Below the pieces are notes generated by a model that was given only the letters and a program-made list of their open reading frames with translations, made no database searches and was not told the origin of the DNA. DNA of 64,000 bases. Source: Curtobacterium sp. MCJR17_020. Lineage in GTDB: Bacteria; Actinomycetota; Actinomycetes; Actinomycetales; Microbacteriaceae. The position numbers and the translations under genes were made by a program. The stretch's first letter is position 1. Every line of letters starts with the position of its first letter. Below are positions 1 to 7,961 of the stretch, piece by piece. The stretch lies in assembly GCF_003234365.2 (NCBI RefSeq), contig NZ_CP126260.1, positions 1,364,001 to 1,428,000 on the forward strand, read 5' to 3'.

Positions 1-767
1 CGGGTCGCCGTGTCGGTCGGGATGACGACCAGCCCCTGCGAGACGCGCGCAGCGCTGCGGTCAGGGTGGACGTCCAGGTAGGCGTCGATCTGGGCCCGCT
101 GGTTGGTGGCGAAGTCCGTGCCGTTCTCGCTGCGGGTGACGCTCGACGTCAGCAGGTGGAAGCCGTTCTCGCCGGCCCAGACCGCCGACTTCGTGCTGCC
201 GGTGCCGTACCAGATGCGGTCGGACAGGCCAGCGCTGTGGGGCTGGACGGTGCTCGCGAACTCCTCGATCCCGCGGCGTTCGACGGTGCCGGTTCCGGTC
301 CCGGTTCCGGTCACCGCTTCTCCGCGCACGAGGTCACGGAAGCGCAGGAGTCGGTCGTTGCCGAGGTCCTCGTGCTCGGCGGTGTCGGGGTAGAGCGCCT
401 CGCGGTACAGGTCGAAGTTCATCGGGGTGCCGACCGAGAAGCCGGGGTTCAGCCGCCCACCCAGCAGCACGTCGACGGTGCCGAGGTCCTCGGCGAGCCG
501 GAACGGGTTCTCGGCGCCGATCGGCGTGACGGCGGTGCCGAGGTCGATCCGCGAGGTCCGTTGCGACGCGGCGGCCATCACCGCGACGGGGGAGGAGATG
601 CCGTGCTGCAGGTGCCGGTGGCGCAGCCACGCGCTGTCGAAGCCGAGCGCCTCCGCGCGCTCGATGACCCGGAGCGTGTCCTCGTGGCCCTGCGATGGCC
701 GGCCGGGGTCGAACGACCCGATCGTCAGGAAGCCGAGCCGTTCCAGGGGAGTTCCGTCGAGGGGCAT
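1..767 (-). CDS. LLM-class flavin-dependent oxidoreductase (3' end outside window)
   Basis: The N-terminal 255 residues of a bacterial luciferase-like monooxygenase family protein are present; the C-terminus is cut by the window edge. It opens with LGFLTIGSFDPGRPSQGHED, followed by the family's barrel strands (ERAEALGFDSAWLRH, IDLGTAVTPIG, LGGRLNPGFSVGTP). Such enzymes use reduced flavin (FMN or F420) to oxidise small molecules; the substrate cannot be told. A run of four Thr-Gly pairs, from six-base tandem repeats near 288-312, lies in what should be a variable loop. The start is the ATG at 767. A CACGAT box six bases upstream is a weak candidate for a leaderless promoter. It is divergent from the SMP-30 gene, with 57 bases between them. 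Confidence 0.85.
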   Translation of the reverse strand, partial: MPLDGTPLERLGFLTIGSFDPGRPSQGHEDTLRVIERAEALGFDSAWLRHRHLQHGISSPVAVMAAASQRTSRIDLGTAVTPIGAENPFRLAEDLGTVDVLLGGRLNPGFSVGTPMNFDLYREALYPDTAEHEDLGNDRLLRFRDLVRGEAVTGTGTGTGTVERRGIEEFASTVQPHSAGLSDRIWYGTGSTKSAVWAGENGFHLLTSSVTRSENGTDFATNQRAQIDAYLDVHPDRSAARVSQGLVVIPTDTAT

Positions 768-824
768 GGGTCGATCGTGCCAGACCATCGGGTGGCGCGG
801 GGGTCCGGCTGGCAGGGTGGATCC

Positions 825-1691
825 GTGCACATCACCCTGGATTCTGCGACCGACATCGTCATCTCCGGCATCCGCTTCCCGGAGGGCAACCGCTGGCACG
901 ACGGGCGGCTCTGGTACTCGGACATGCACACCGGCGAGGTCTTCTCGGTGGACCCCGGCTCGACCGACGGTCCCCGACTCGAGGCCACGGTCGACGGGCA
1001 GTCGTCGGGGCTCGGGTGGCTCGCCGACGGCCGGCTCATCGTCAGTTCGATGGAGTCCCGCACGGTCGTCGCCGTCGACGACCGTGGAGAGGCGTCGGTG
1101 TTCGCTGACCTGTCCGTCCAGGAGTCGTCGCTCCTGAACGACCTGGTCGTCGACGAGGCGACCGGTCGGACCTACATCGGGGCCTTCGGCTACGACCTCT
1201 ACGGCGGCGAGGAGCTCCGCCCCGGACCGCTGTACGTGATCGAGCAGGACGGCTCGTTCCGTCTCGCCGCCGAGGGGCTGGTGTTCCCGAACAGCGCGAA
1301 CGTCCTGCCCGGCACCCGGACCCTGGTGGTGAGTGAGACGTGGGGCGGCCGGCTCACCGCGTTCGACATCGAGCCCGATGGTTCGCTGACCGGACGGCGC
1401 GAGTGGGCAGCGCTGCCCGGGGGCGTGACGCCGGACGGCAGCACGGTCGACCGCGACGGCGCCGTCTGGGTCTGCTCCGTCGACACGGGCGAGTTCCTCC
1501 GGGTCCTCGAGGGCGGCGAGGTCACGGACCGGATCGACGCACCCGGGCTGTGCGCGATCGACTGCGCGCTCGGGGGCGAGGACGGCCGCACGCTCTACCT
1601 GGCGACGGCGGACAGCTGCGACCCGGCGACGACGGCGCAGACGCGTGCGGGGCGGATCAGCGCGGTGCGGGTGGCCGTGCCGGGCTGGTGA
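825..1691 (+). CDS. SMP-30/gluconolactonase-family lactonase
   Basis: This 288-residue protein has the six-bladed propeller signature of the SMP-30/Gnl/RE family, which hydrolyses sugar lactones with a bound divalent metal. Likely metal ligands are the Glu of FPEGNRW (near residue 19), the Asn of VFPNSANV (near 155) and the Asp of VTPDGSTVD (near 205). Repeating blade motifs such as GLGWLADGRLIVSS and ADGRLIVSSMESRTVVAVD are visible. The GTG start at 825 puts this N-terminus at the family's usual place; the frame stays open far upstream, but that part is antisense to the oxidoreductase gene. No signal peptide is seen, so it is probably cytoplasmic. Its substrate is unknown. Confidence 0.82.
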   Translation: MHITLDSATDIVISGIRFPEGNRWHDGRLWYSDMHTGEVFSVDPGSTDGPRLEATVDGQSSGLGWLADGRLIVSSMESRTVVAVDDRGEASVFADLSVQESSLLNDLVVDEATGRTYIGAFGYDLYGGEELRPGPLYVIEQDGSFRLAAEGLVFPNSANVLPGTRTLVVSETWGGRLTAFDIEPDGSLTGRREWAALPGGVTPDGSTVDRDGAVWVCSVDTGEFLRVLEGGEVTDRIDAPGLCAIDCALGGEDGRTLYLATADSCDPATTAQTRAGRISAVRVAVPGW

Positions 1692-1699
1692 GCGCGCTC

Positions 1700-1785
1700 G
1701 AGGTTCCAAAATCCGGGCATCTCACGCGCCGCGGAGCCTGCCCGTGGAACCTCGGCGACGTCCACGCGGCATGTCATGGAACCTC
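1700..1785. repeat. Dispersed three-box element, copy A
   Basis: Three copies of a nine-base box occur here: GAGGTTCCA at 1700-1708, and its reverse complement TGGAACCTC at 1745-1753 and 1777-1785. Box starts are 45 and 32 bases apart. A second copy at 53632-53717 has the same boxes at the same spacing in the opposite orientation. This copy lies between the convergent SMP-30 and small membrane protein genes, and its right-hand box forms the last codons of the latter. Confidence 0.75.
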
Positions 1786-2040
1786 GGGGAGGTGCCCCGG
1801 GCGTGGCTGGTGCGAGCGTGCGGCGCGGGTGGTCCGCCAAGTCGTCACGAGGGCCGCGATCCCCATCGCGATGCCGACCACGCCGGAGCCGAGGCACAGT
1901 GGCATCACGAGCCCGAGGCCGATGTTGGCACCCCCACCCTCCGGTCCGTAGTAGACGTCGAACATCAGCGCGCCGACGCCGAGGAACCCGACGGCCAGCA
2001 GCAGCGTGCTGATCAGGTGGAACGTGCGCGCGGTGGTCAT
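1774..2040 (-). CDS. Small two-helix membrane protein
   Basis: This 88-residue protein has two hydrophobic segments: residues about 8-27 (LISTLLLAVGFLGVGALMFD) and about 40-65 (GLVMPLCLGSGVVGIAMGIA), joined by a Gly-rich loop, with a basic cytoplasmic tail. I chose the ATG at 2040, which has AAGGG about nine bases upstream. A longer frame from 2145 would overlap the start of the divergent gene. No family is recognised. The C-terminal codons come from the dispersed repeat element, suggesting that the element altered the 3' end of the gene. Confidence 0.6.
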   Translation of the reverse strand: MTTARTFHLISTLLLAVGFLGVGALMFDVYYGPEGGGANIGLGLVMPLCLGSGVVGIAMGIAALVTTWRTTRAARSHQPRPGHLPEVP

Positions 2041-2135
2041 GATCTGGCCCTTCGTCGACGTGGTCGACGAATCCTCGCACGACGCCGCATCGACGTATTC
2101 CTGTCCCGGCATCTGACGGCGGTAGTGGGCGTGCG

Positions 2136-2141
2136 TAGAGT
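2136..2141 (+). promoter_or_regulatory. -10 element TAGAGT, leaderless type
   Basis: TAGAGT ends six bases before the GTG at 2148. No Shine-Dalgarno sequence is visible. Confidence 0.5.
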
Positions 2142-2147
2142 GCAATG

Positions 2148-2696
2148 GTGAGCATCAGACAACTCGACGCCATCGGGTGGGCGCAGCTCCTCGGCACCCC
2201 TGCTGTGTTCGTGGGGCTGTGGCTCATGCTGGTCGGCCTCCACTTCCCGGAGATGTCCCAGACGGTCGTCCTCGTCGTCGTGGCCGTCCTCGCCGCAGGT
2301 GGCTTCGCGCTCATCCTGGGCAGCTGGTCGCGCTTCGGCGGCTACGGCTCGTACCGGGCGATGAACCGGTGGCTGCGCGGTGGAGCCGACCCGACCGGTG
2401 TCCCGGTCGTGATCCGGAGGCGCTTCCTGCGCCGCCAGACGTCGCAGGGCGCGGTCACCGGGTGGGTCTGGATCAGCCTGGGCATCCTGTGGGCCGCGCT
2501 CGCCGTGCCGGAGGTCTTGCAGGGAGACCCGGCGGGCATCGGGCGCGGGGTCGTGGCAGCGTTGTGGGCCGTCATCGGCATCGTCCGCGTGGTCTTCATG
2601 CGCAAGTGGGGAGCTCGCGTGGACGAGCTGGTACGCGAGACCGAAGCGCAGATGGCCGATCCCGGTGCAACACCGCACCTCGACCTGTTCCGGTGA
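2148..2696 (+). CDS. Four-helix integral membrane protein, function unknown
   Basis: A 182-residue protein with four predicted membrane spans: about residues 15-33, 38-58, 103-122 and 132-148. A basic loop containing RRRFLRRQ lies between spans 2 and 3, and the C-terminus is polar. No domain is recognised. An ATG at 2145 and a GTG at 2148 are both possible; GTG is preferred because it sits six bases after a TAGAGT box, the spacing seen at many other starts in this window. The next gene begins within three bases of the stop, implying one transcript. Confidence 0.65.
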   Translation: MSIRQLDAIGWAQLLGTPAVFVGLWLMLVGLHFPEMSQTVVLVVVAVLAAGGFALILGSWSRFGGYGSYRAMNRWLRGGADPTGVPVVIRRRFLRRQTSQGAVTGWVWISLGILWAALAVPEVLQGDPAGIGRGVVAALWAVIGIVRVVFMRKWGARVDELVRETEAQMADPGATPHLDLFR

Positions 2697-2698
2697 GC

Positions 2699-3142
2699 AT
2701 GCCTCCCGAGCCCGCACTCGTCCCCGAGCCCGCACTCGTCCCCGAACTCCTCGTCGCCGACCTGGACCGGAGCCTCGTGTTCTGGTGCGGCCGGTGCGGC
2801 TTCGAGATCCGCTACTCGCGGCCCGAGGAGCGCTTCGCGTACGTCGCCCTCGGCCCCGCCCACATCATGTTCGAACAAGCCGGGGTCGGTCGGAACTGGA
2901 TCACCGGTCCGCTCGAGCGCCCGCTCGGCCGAGGCGTGAACTTCCAGGTCACCGTGCCCGACAGCCGCGCACTGGCCGCCACCCTGCTCCGTGCCGGGAT
3001 CGAACTCTTCATGCAGCCCGAGACGAAGTGGTACGACGTCGGGAGCGAGCAGGCCGGCGTGGACCAGTTCCTCGTGCAGGACCCGGACGGGTACCTGGTG
3101 CGGTTCCAATCCTCGGCGGGACGACGCCCAGTGGCCGACTGA
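2699..3142 (+). CDS. VOC-family protein (glyoxalase/bleomycin-resistance type)
   Basis: A 147-residue vicinal-oxygen-chelate fold protein. The segment PELLVADLDRSLVFWCGRCG opens the fold and FLVQDPDGYLVRFQ closes it, as in bleomycin-resistance proteins. The known range of this family runs from metal enzymes to antibiotic-sequestering proteins, and the sequence does not settle which applies. The N-terminus carries PEPALV twice, from a perfect 18-base tandem duplication at 2704-2739. A GTG at 2693 in the same frame, overlapping the previous stop, is an alternative start. Confidence 0.75.
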   Translation: MPPEPALVPEPALVPELLVADLDRSLVFWCGRCGFEIRYSRPEERFAYVALGPAHIMFEQAGVGRNWITGPLERPLGRGVNFQVTVPDSRALAATLLRAGIELFMQPETKWYDVGSEQAGVDQFLVQDPDGYLVRFQSSAGRRPVAD

Positions 3143-3147
3143 ACTCG

Positions 3148-3153
3148 TACAAT
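3148..3153 (+). promoter_or_regulatory. -10 element TACAAT, leaderless type
   Basis: TACAAT, close to the TATAAT consensus, ends five bases before the GTG at 3159. Confidence 0.5.
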
Positions 3154-3158
3154 CGGCC

Positions 3159-3611
3159 GTGCCTTCCATCCAGATCGAGAGCCCTCGCAGCGACGACGTC
3201 CTCAGCCTGCTCCGCCAGGGGGACGCCTTCGCCCTGGCTCTGTACCCGGCCGAGAACTACCACGGCCTGGACGTCGACGCTCTGGAGTCCGACGGGGTCT
3301 CGTTGTTCGTCGCTCGCGTCGGTGACGTGGCCGTCGGTACGGCGGCACTGGTCGATCGGCGCGACGGATCCGGCGAGGTCAAGCGCATGTTCGTCACCGA
3401 CGAGGCTCGAGGACTCGGCGTCGGCCGTGCCCTGCTCCAGGCGCTCGAAGCGCATGCGCTGGCCGGGGGCATCTCGACGATGCAACTGGAGACGGGCTTG
3501 CCGCAGGTCGCGGCGATCGCCCTGTACGAGAAGCTCGGGTACCGGCAGATCCCGCGGTTCGGGCCGTACGCCGACGACCCGACGAGCTACTGCATGGAGA
3601 AGCACCTCTGA
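3159..3611 (+). CDS. GNAT-family N-acetyltransferase
   Basis: A 150-residue Gcn5-related acetyltransferase. The acetyl-CoA loop is seen as VTDEARGLGVGRALLQALEA (near residues 70-90, the Q/RxxGxG/A motif), preceded by the strand GSGEVKRMFV and followed by MQLETGLPQVAAIALYEKLGY, a typical motif B. The acceptor is unknown. It starts at GTG 3159 just after a TACAAT box and ends eight bases from the convergent BCCT gene, with no obvious terminator between them. Confidence 0.82.
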   Translation: MPSIQIESPRSDDVLSLLRQGDAFALALYPAENYHGLDVDALESDGVSLFVARVGDVAVGTAALVDRRDGSGEVKRMFVTDEARGLGVGRALLQALEAHALAGGISTMQLETGLPQVAAIALYEKLGYRQIPRFGPYADDPTSYCMEKHL

Positions 3612-3619
3612 CTCGGTCG

Positions 3620-5446
3620 TCATCCGTCCGTCGGGCGCGACGCGCTCTCCGCAGCCGGCGCGTCATCGAGGCTCGCGTCGACCGCGGGGTCGGGTGCCAC
3701 CGTCTGCGTCCGGATCGGGAAGTCGTCGACGGCCGTCGTGGCGGAGTGTGGCACCTGCCCGCCGCGCACGCGCTTCTTGACGGCTGCCCAAGGCCGACCG
3801 AAGGCCGACCGCGGTGCGCGCTCCGACGGCCCTTCGACCTCGAGCCCGTAGTAGGCGCCGACGTGTTCGAGCAGGACCTCGCGCTCGGCCTTGTCGTACG
3901 CCCGCCGCTCGCGGGTGAAGGCGATGATCGTCGACCAGCAGGTGAGCAGCAGCACGACGCTGAAGGGCAACGCCGTGGTGATGGCCGCGGTCTTCAGGGC
4001 GTCCAGTCCGCCGCTCAGCAGCAGTGCGACGGCGAGCAGGGCGGAGACGAACGCGAAGAACACCCGCAGCCAGTTCTTCGGCTCGATGTCGCCGCCGGAC
4101 GCGATCATCGCCATGACCAGGGCGCCGGAGTCCGACGAGGTGACGAAGAACACGCCGATGAGCAGGATCGCGCCGAACACCAGGACGGTGCCGGCGGGCA
4201 GGTCACCGAGCAACGTGAAGAGCGAGCCCTCGACGTCGACGGAACCGTCCGCGCCGACCAGGCCGCCGGAGCCGTCGGTCTCGCGGTGGATCGCCGCTCC
4301 GCCGAGGACCGCGAACCACAGGAACGTGAGCACGGTCGGCACGAGCAGGACACCGAAGACGAACTGGCGGACCGTGCGGCCCTTCGAGATGCGCGCGATG
4401 AAGACACCGACGAACGGCGCCCACGACATCCACCAGCCCCAGTAGAAGGTGGTCCAGGCGCCCTGCCAGGCCTCACCCTCGGCACCCTGCTGCGCGGTGA
4501 CGTTGAAGGACAGACCGACGACGTTCTGCAGGTACGAACCGATCGACTGCACGAAGTCGCGGAGCAGGAACTGGGTCGGGCCGACGATGAGCACGAACAG
4601 CAGCAGCGCGGCGGCGAGCAGCAGGTTGAAGTTCGACAGGATCTTCATGCCCTTCGCCACCCCGGTGACGAGCGAGACGATGGTGACGGCGGTGATCGCG
4701 GCGATGATGACGATCTGGCTGACGATGCCGCTGTCGGCGATGCCCGCGTTCTCGAGCCCGGCGCCGATCTGGATCACCCCGAGGCCGAGCGAGGTCGCGA
4801 CGCCGAAGACCGTGCCGACCAGGGCGAGGACGTCGATGAGGTTGCCCCACCCGCCGCGCACACGGTTGCCGAGCAGCGGCTCGAGCGCCCAGCGGATCGA
4901 CACCGGACGCCCTCGGCGGTGGATGGCGTACGCGAGCGCGAGCCCGAGCACCACGTAGATCGCCCAGGCGTGGAGTCCCCAGTGCAGGAACGTCTGGGTG
5001 AGGGCCTGCTGCGCGAGCTCGCTCTCGGTGCCGGTGACGCCGGGGCGCGGTGAGGCGAAGTGACTGAGGGGCTCGGAGACGCCGTAGAAGACGAGGCCGA
5101 TGCCCATGCCGGCGGCGAAGAGCAACGAGAACCACGAGCCCGTCGTGAACTCCGGTTCGTCCTGGTCCTTGCCGAGCTTGATGTCGCCGAACTTGCTGAA
5201 GCCGACGAACACCGAGAAGCCGACGAAGAACGCCGCGATGAGCACGTAGTACCAGCTGAAGTTCCGGACGATGCCGTCCTGCAGGCCGACGAACATCGCC
5301 TCGGCACTCGACGGCGAGACCAGCGTGAACGCCACGAACCCGAGCACGAGGACGGCGGCGGGCCAGAACACCCACCGCCGGACCTCCGAGGTCGTCGTTC
5401 CTGGGCTGGGCGGGGGAGCGGAGGTGGTGCTTGGCATGCATTCCAT
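3620..5446 (-). CDS. BCCT-family betaine/choline/carnitine transporter
   Basis: A 608-residue secondary carrier with about 12 membrane spans. The glycine-rich stretch GMGIGLVFYGVSEP (near residue 112) and the tryptophan-rich signature YWGWWMSWAPFVGVFIARIS (near 335) are hallmarks of the BetP/OpuD family, which takes up quaternary-ammonium osmolytes with Na+ or H+. The C-terminal tail of about 90 residues, with AVKKRVRGG, resembles the regulatory cytosolic tail of osmosensing BCCT carriers. The ATG at 5446 is used; an ATG three codons in is an alternative. It is convergent with the GNAT gene and divergent from the sugar ABC operon. Confidence 0.93.
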   Translation of the reverse strand: MECMPSTTSAPPPSPGTTTSEVRRWVFWPAAVLVLGFVAFTLVSPSSAEAMFVGLQDGIVRNFSWYYVLIAAFFVGFSVFVGFSKFGDIKLGKDQDEPEFTTGSWFSLLFAAGMGIGLVFYGVSEPLSHFASPRPGVTGTESELAQQALTQTFLHWGLHAWAIYVVLGLALAYAIHRRGRPVSIRWALEPLLGNRVRGGWGNLIDVLALVGTVFGVATSLGLGVIQIGAGLENAGIADSGIVSQIVIIAAITAVTIVSLVTGVAKGMKILSNFNLLLAAALLLFVLIVGPTQFLLRDFVQSIGSYLQNVVGLSFNVTAQQGAEGEAWQGAWTTFYWGWWMSWAPFVGVFIARISKGRTVRQFVFGVLLVPTVLTFLWFAVLGGAAIHRETDGSGGLVGADGSVDVEGSLFTLLGDLPAGTVLVFGAILLIGVFFVTSSDSGALVMAMIASGGDIEPKNWLRVFFAFVSALLAVALLLSGGLDALKTAAITTALPFSVVLLLTCWSTIIAFTRERRAYDKAEREVLLEHVGAYYGLEVEGPSERAPRSAFGRPWAAVKKRVRGGQVPHSATTAVDDFPIRTQTVAPDPAVDASLDDAPAAESASRPTDG

Positions 5447-5540
5447 GGTGCCCGGCGGCGGCTCTGTGCGTTCGCTCAGGCGTGTCGCACCGGATGGCGG
5501 CGTGCGCGCGGTGCGCGCGGTGGTGGCGTCGGCCGCGATC

Positions 5541-5582
5541 GGACGGGAGGCGCGGGGCGGGGTCGACCCGCGCCTCCCGTCC
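5541..5582. repeat. GC-rich hairpin between divergent genes
   Basis: Perfect 16-base arms, GGACGGGAGGCGCGGG at 5541-5556 and its complement at 5567-5582, flank a 10-base loop. The same GGACGGGAGGC stem occurs in hairpins behind genes elsewhere in the window. Here it lies between two divergent genes, where neither transcript would need a terminator. Confidence 0.7.
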
Positions 5583-5623
5583 GCTTTGTGGTCGCGTTCA
5601 CCCCGTCAGGTGCGATTACAACG

Positions 5624-5652
5624 TTGACTTCTGTTTTACAGCGCTGTAAACA
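5624..5652 (+). promoter_or_regulatory. Promoter with LacI-type operator for the GH31 sugar operon
   Basis: A TTGACT -35 (5624-5629), 17 bases and a TAAACA -10 (5647-5652) form a good promoter. A perfect 16-base palindrome, TTTACAGCGCTGTAAA, fills 5635-5650 and covers the spacer and -10. Its AGCGCT centre is typical of LacI-family sites. The likely binder is the LacI protein encoded at 11310-12365. The start codon follows 36 bases later. Confidence 0.65.
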
Positions 5653-5688
5653 GGACGTGCGCGACGACGCGCACGAGGGAGTTGCCCG

Positions 5689-6996
5689 ATGGTGGGAAGC
5701 AGGACCGGAACGATCGGCGCGGCCGTGAGCCGGCGGGGGTTTCTCGCCGGAGCCGCTGGCGGGATTGCGCTCGGCACGATGGCGCTCGCGGGGTGCGCAG
5801 CACCGCGCGCAGCCGCAGGGGGTGCGACGACGCTGCGCTTCTACGAGCAGAAGCAGGAGGTCATCGCCTACTTCGACGCGCTCCTGCGGCGCTTCGAGAA
5901 GGGGCACTCCGGGCTGTCCGTGGTGCACGACAGCACGACGGCCATCGCGCCGCAGTTCGTCCGCGGTGAGCCGGCCGACGTCGGCTGCTTCAACGACAAC
6001 CTGGAACTCGCGCGCTACATCTCCCGCGGCGTGCTCAGCGACCTCGGAGACCTGCCGTCGGCGGCACGGGTCCGACCGGACATCGACACCCTGACGAACC
6101 AGTACGCGAAGTTCGAGGACCGCACGAGCGTGCTGCCGTACTCGCTCGCCGCCGCCGGGGTCATCTACAACAAGCGGATCTTCGCCGACCACGACCTGCC
6201 CGTACCGACGACGTGGGACGAGTTCGTCGAGGTGTGCCGGACACTCCGGAAGGCCGACATCACCCCGATCTACGCGACGGACCGCGACACCTGGACGCTG
6301 TGGCAGGGGCTGTTCGACTACTCCGTGGGCAGCCTGGTCGACACCGGGTCGTTCTTCACGAAGATGAAGGCACTCGGCACCGACGTCGGCCCGGACTCCG
6401 CGGTGTCGTTCGAGAAGGACTTCGCGGTGCCGATGGAGCGTGCGAAGACCATCTCGACGTTCTTCAACCCCGACCACGCCACCCGTGCCTACGCCGACGG
6501 GAACCTGGCGTTCGGCAAGGGCGAGGCCGCGATGTACCTGCAGGGGCCGTGGGCGCTCGGACAGATCGCGCTGGTCGACGAGGACCTCGAGGTCGGGACG
6601 TTCGCGCTGCCGGTGTCGAACGATCCCGGCGACCGGCAGGCGCGGGTGAACATCGACCTCGGCCTGTGGATCCCGACCGCGTCGCAGCACCCGGACGAGG
6701 CGAAGGAGCTCGTCGAGTTCCTCATGCAGCCCGAGGTCATCGACGCGTACAACCGCGACAACCTGGCGTACTCGCCGACCAAGGACGCGCCACCGCAGCA
6801 GGACGAGCGACTCGCCGGGCTGCAGCAGTACGTCGACGACGCCGCGTTCTACCAGGGCGCCGGCACCTTCATCCCCACCTCGATCCCGCTCGGCAACTAC
6901 CTGCAGTCGGCGATCCGGAGCGGGGACTTCACCTCGATGCTGCAGCGGCTCGACTCGGACTGGCGGCGTCTCGCCGGCCGTTCGGCGACGGTCTGA
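5689..6996 (+). CDS. Sugar ABC transporter substrate-binding lipoprotein (GH31 operon)
   Basis: A 435-residue family-1 extracellular solute-binding protein. It begins with a twin-arginine-like SRRGFLAG and a hydrophobic stretch ending in the lipobox LAGC near residue 36, so it is exported and lipid-anchored. Typical CUT1 motifs follow: VIYNKRIFADHDLPVPTTWD and FGKGEAAMYLQGPWALGQI. It should deliver an oligosaccharide to the two permeases encoded immediately downstream. The cognate sugar is probably one the linked GH31 enzyme can cleave. No ATPase gene is nearby, so a shared MsiK-like ATPase elsewhere is expected, as is usual in actinomycetes. Confidence 0.93.
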   Translation: MVGSRTGTIGAAVSRRGFLAGAAGGIALGTMALAGCAAPRAAAGGATTLRFYEQKQEVIAYFDALLRRFEKGHSGLSVVHDSTTAIAPQFVRGEPADVGCFNDNLELARYISRGVLSDLGDLPSAARVRPDIDTLTNQYAKFEDRTSVLPYSLAAAGVIYNKRIFADHDLPVPTTWDEFVEVCRTLRKADITPIYATDRDTWTLWQGLFDYSVGSLVDTGSFFTKMKALGTDVGPDSAVSFEKDFAVPMERAKTISTFFNPDHATRAYADGNLAFGKGEAAMYLQGPWALGQIALVDEDLEVGTFALPVSNDPGDRQARVNIDLGLWIPTASQHPDEAKELVEFLMQPEVIDAYNRDNLAYSPTKDAPPQQDERLAGLQQYVDDAAFYQGAGTFIPTSIPLGNYLQSAIRSGDFTSMLQRLDSDWRRLAGRSATV

Positions 6997-7022
6997 GCCG
7001 GACCAGGACTCCAGGAGCCACC

Positions 7023-7961
7023 ATGACCATGCAGACCCCGCTCTCCCGCGACACCGACCCGGCGACGTCCGTCGCCCGTTCGCGTCGCCCGGGTTCCCTC
7101 CGTCGGACCGAGGGCATGTACTACCTGTTCCTCGTGCCCGCCCTCATCGCGTTCACGGCCTTCGTCGTCGCACCCGCCTGCGTCGGCATCTTCTACAGCT
7201 TCACCGACTACCTCGGCTTCGGGCGGTGGGACTTCCTCGGGCTCGAGAACTACCGCGCGCTCGTGTCCGACCCGGCGATCCTCGCCTCGTACGGCTTCAC
7301 CCTCGGGTTCGCCGTCGTCACCGTGATCGTCACGCAGGTCATCGCGCTGGCACTGGCGATCGCGCTGGCGAAGAAGATCCGGTTCGCCGCCGGACTCCGG
7401 TCGATCTTCGTGATCCCGATGGTGATCTCCGGGATCATCGTCGCCTACGTGTTCAACTTCCTGTTCTCGAACACCGTGCCGGCACTGGCCACGAGCGTCG
7501 GGTTCGGACCGCTGGAGCAGAGCATCCTCGGCGACCCGAACCTGGCCTGGGTCGCGATCGTGATCGTCTCCGCCTGGCAGACCGTGCCCGGCGCCCTCCT
7601 CATCTACACCGCCGGGCTCACCTCGATCCCCGAGGAGCTGTACGAAGCGAGCTCCCTCGACGGCGCGACCGGCTGGAAGCAGCTCCGCGCGATCACGCTC
7701 CCGCTGCTCGGCGGCTTCATCGTCATCAACACCGTGCTCGGTGTGAAGGGCTACCTCGGCGCCTACGACGTCATCGTCGGCCTGACGAACGGCGGCCCGG
7801 GCAGCGCGACGAGCAGCGTCGCGATGACCATCTTCGGCGGCTTCACCGGGGGCGACTACGCCTACCAGATGGCGAACGCGACCGTGTTCTTCATCATCAC
7901 CGTCCTCATCTCCGTGCTGCAGCTCGCGGCGACCCGCGGAAGGAACCTGCGACTCGCATGA
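7023..7961 (+). CDS. Sugar ABC transporter permease (MalF-type)
   Basis: A 312-residue inner-membrane permease of the CUT1 class, with six predicted spans after a polar N-terminus of about 35 residues. The ATPase-docking EAA loop is visible as EELYEASSLDGATGWKQLRA near residues 205-225. The ATG at 7023 is preceded by AGGAG. The stop overlaps the next gene's start (ATGA), indicating translational coupling and an assembled heterodimer. Confidence 0.93.
   Translation: MTMQTPLSRDTDPATSVARSRRPGSLRRTEGMYYLFLVPALIAFTAFVVAPACVGIFYSFTDYLGFGRWDFLGLENYRALVSDPAILASYGFTLGFAVVTVIVTQVIALALAIALAKKIRFAAGLRSIFVIPMVISGIIVAYVFNFLFSNTVPALATSVGFGPLEQSILGDPNLAWVAIVIVSAWQTVPGALLIYTAGLTSIPEELYEASSLDGATGWKQLRAITLPLLGGFIVINTVLGVKGYLGAYDVIVGLTNGGPGSATSSVAMTIFGGFTGGDYAYQMANATVFFIITVLISVLQLAATRGRNLRLA

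Noticed and set aside
3746..5053. Plus-strand open frame of 435 codons opposite the BCCT carrier
   Set aside because: Its composition is His/Arg/Asp/Gly repeats typical of antisense frames in high-GC DNA, and the BCCT protein on the other strand is complete and convincing.
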